NCBI GenBank assembly: GCA_024509875.1
Contig: JAMPIV010018961.1
Location: 338,069-402,068 of the forward strand
DNA from: Oreohelix idahoensis
Taxonomy: Eukaryota > Mollusca > Gastropoda > Stylommatophora > Oreohelicidae
Length of the DNA stretch: 64,000 bases
Direction: 5' to 3'
In this document: positions 63,690-64,000 of the stretch, one piece after another
How the letters are laid out: every line of letters begins with the position of its first letter
How positions within the stretch are numbered: the first letter of the stretch is position 1
Made by a program: the position numbers and the translations under genes
The notes under the pieces: model-generated
Told to the model about the DNA's origin: nothing
Database searches by the model: none
Seen by the model: only the letters and a program-made list of their open reading frames with translations

Positions 63690-64000
63690 TACCTTGTGTT
63701 TTGAGTATCTCTAGGATTCAAATTTATTAAAGTTCTGTTGTTCCTTAAAATTATCTTACCTGTTATCTTTCTATTTACACTTAAACCCTCTCCTGAGGCC
63801 GCTTCTGATACCTTTCTGCAACATTTAGCAACACACCCAGCCTCTCAGCCCTTGTTCATGAGAAACTATCACTCAGGTCTGGAGCATGGAACTCTCTTAG
63901 TTGTTTCTATAAGTACCATTATCCCTTTAAGATCTTGGTTTTTCCCGGGGTAGTATTGATATATATAAATACATTATTACAGCGGGGGGGCAAACCACTC
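63690..64000 (-). pseudogene. gag: Gag remnant of the second element, indel-rich
   Basis: Matches about 57225-57480 of the other gag (TTCAAATTTATTAAAGTTCTG ... CCTTTCTGCAACATTTAGCA ... CTGGAGCATGGA) but with an added or lost base every 10-20 positions. The protease and knuckle between it and the pol at 63688 are deleted. The density of single-base indels at the very end of the window suggests either an old copy or poor consensus sequence. Confidence 0.65.

Overview
This is eukaryotic, animal DNA: AT-rich, intron-containing and dominated by transposable elements. There is no sign of bacterial gene organisation. Host coding sequence is sparse. Three exons of a p24-family cargo receptor gene (TMED1/TMED5-like) lie on the minus strand at 40584-40681, 39269-39464 and 26405-26644. 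The splice phases match and a 12.6 kb intron separates the last two. A terminal exon of an unidentified plus-strand gene lies at 3786-3932. The LINE, tRNA-SINE and Gmr1-like Ty3 families suggest a lophotrochozoan, most likely a mollusc such as a gastropod; that is an inference from repeat style, not proof.

Layout. 1-3.7 kb: a LINE with RNase H (I-clade type) running in from outside, a tRNA-SINE and a reversed LINE fragment. 3.8-5.5 kb: the host terminal exon and its probable 3' UTR. 5.6-26 kb: many 5'-truncated LINE 3' ends, three tRNA-derived SINE families, hAT-type MITEs and minisatellites that grew out of them. 26.4-40.7 kb: the TMED-like gene, whose large intron holds a hAT MITE (28.0 kb), a 20-copy minisatellite (28.6-29.1 kb), an almost complete RTE-type LINE with an 11-bp target duplication (31753-34916), and a CACTA-type DNA transposon (35132-37497) with perfect 13-bp ends, a 3-bp target duplication and a broken gene for an uncharacterised protein. 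41-43 kb: LINE and SINE fragments.

42.8-64 kb is a nest of LTR retrotransposons. A Ty3-type element on the minus strand has its integrase before its reverse transcriptase, the opposite of the usual Ty3/gypsy order and the hallmark of the Gmr1 group. It is present as a tandem, internal region - LTR - internal region - LTR. Its left LTR (43051-46681) carries a 1.2 kb LINE insertion, and the other LTR (58455-60848) preserves the empty site. Its gag zinc knuckle is split by a second LTR element on the plus strand (50016-57093) with 2.2 kb LTRs, a tRNA-Pro-like primer site, a perfect 5-bp target duplication and one open 771-codon ORF. That ORF joins gag, protease and integrase zinc finger directly to the last residues of RNase H, so the element looks non-autonomous. 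Both gag proteins carry a SCAN-like capsid segment.

The enzymes here (endonuclease, reverse transcriptase, RNase H, integrase, protease) serve the mobility of the elements. The SINEs and truncated copies presumably borrow LINE machinery, and the 50016-57093 element would need pol from a relative such as the minus-strand element it sits in. Almost all copies carry frameshifts or stops, many of them at homopolymers, so some breaks could be sequencing errors.
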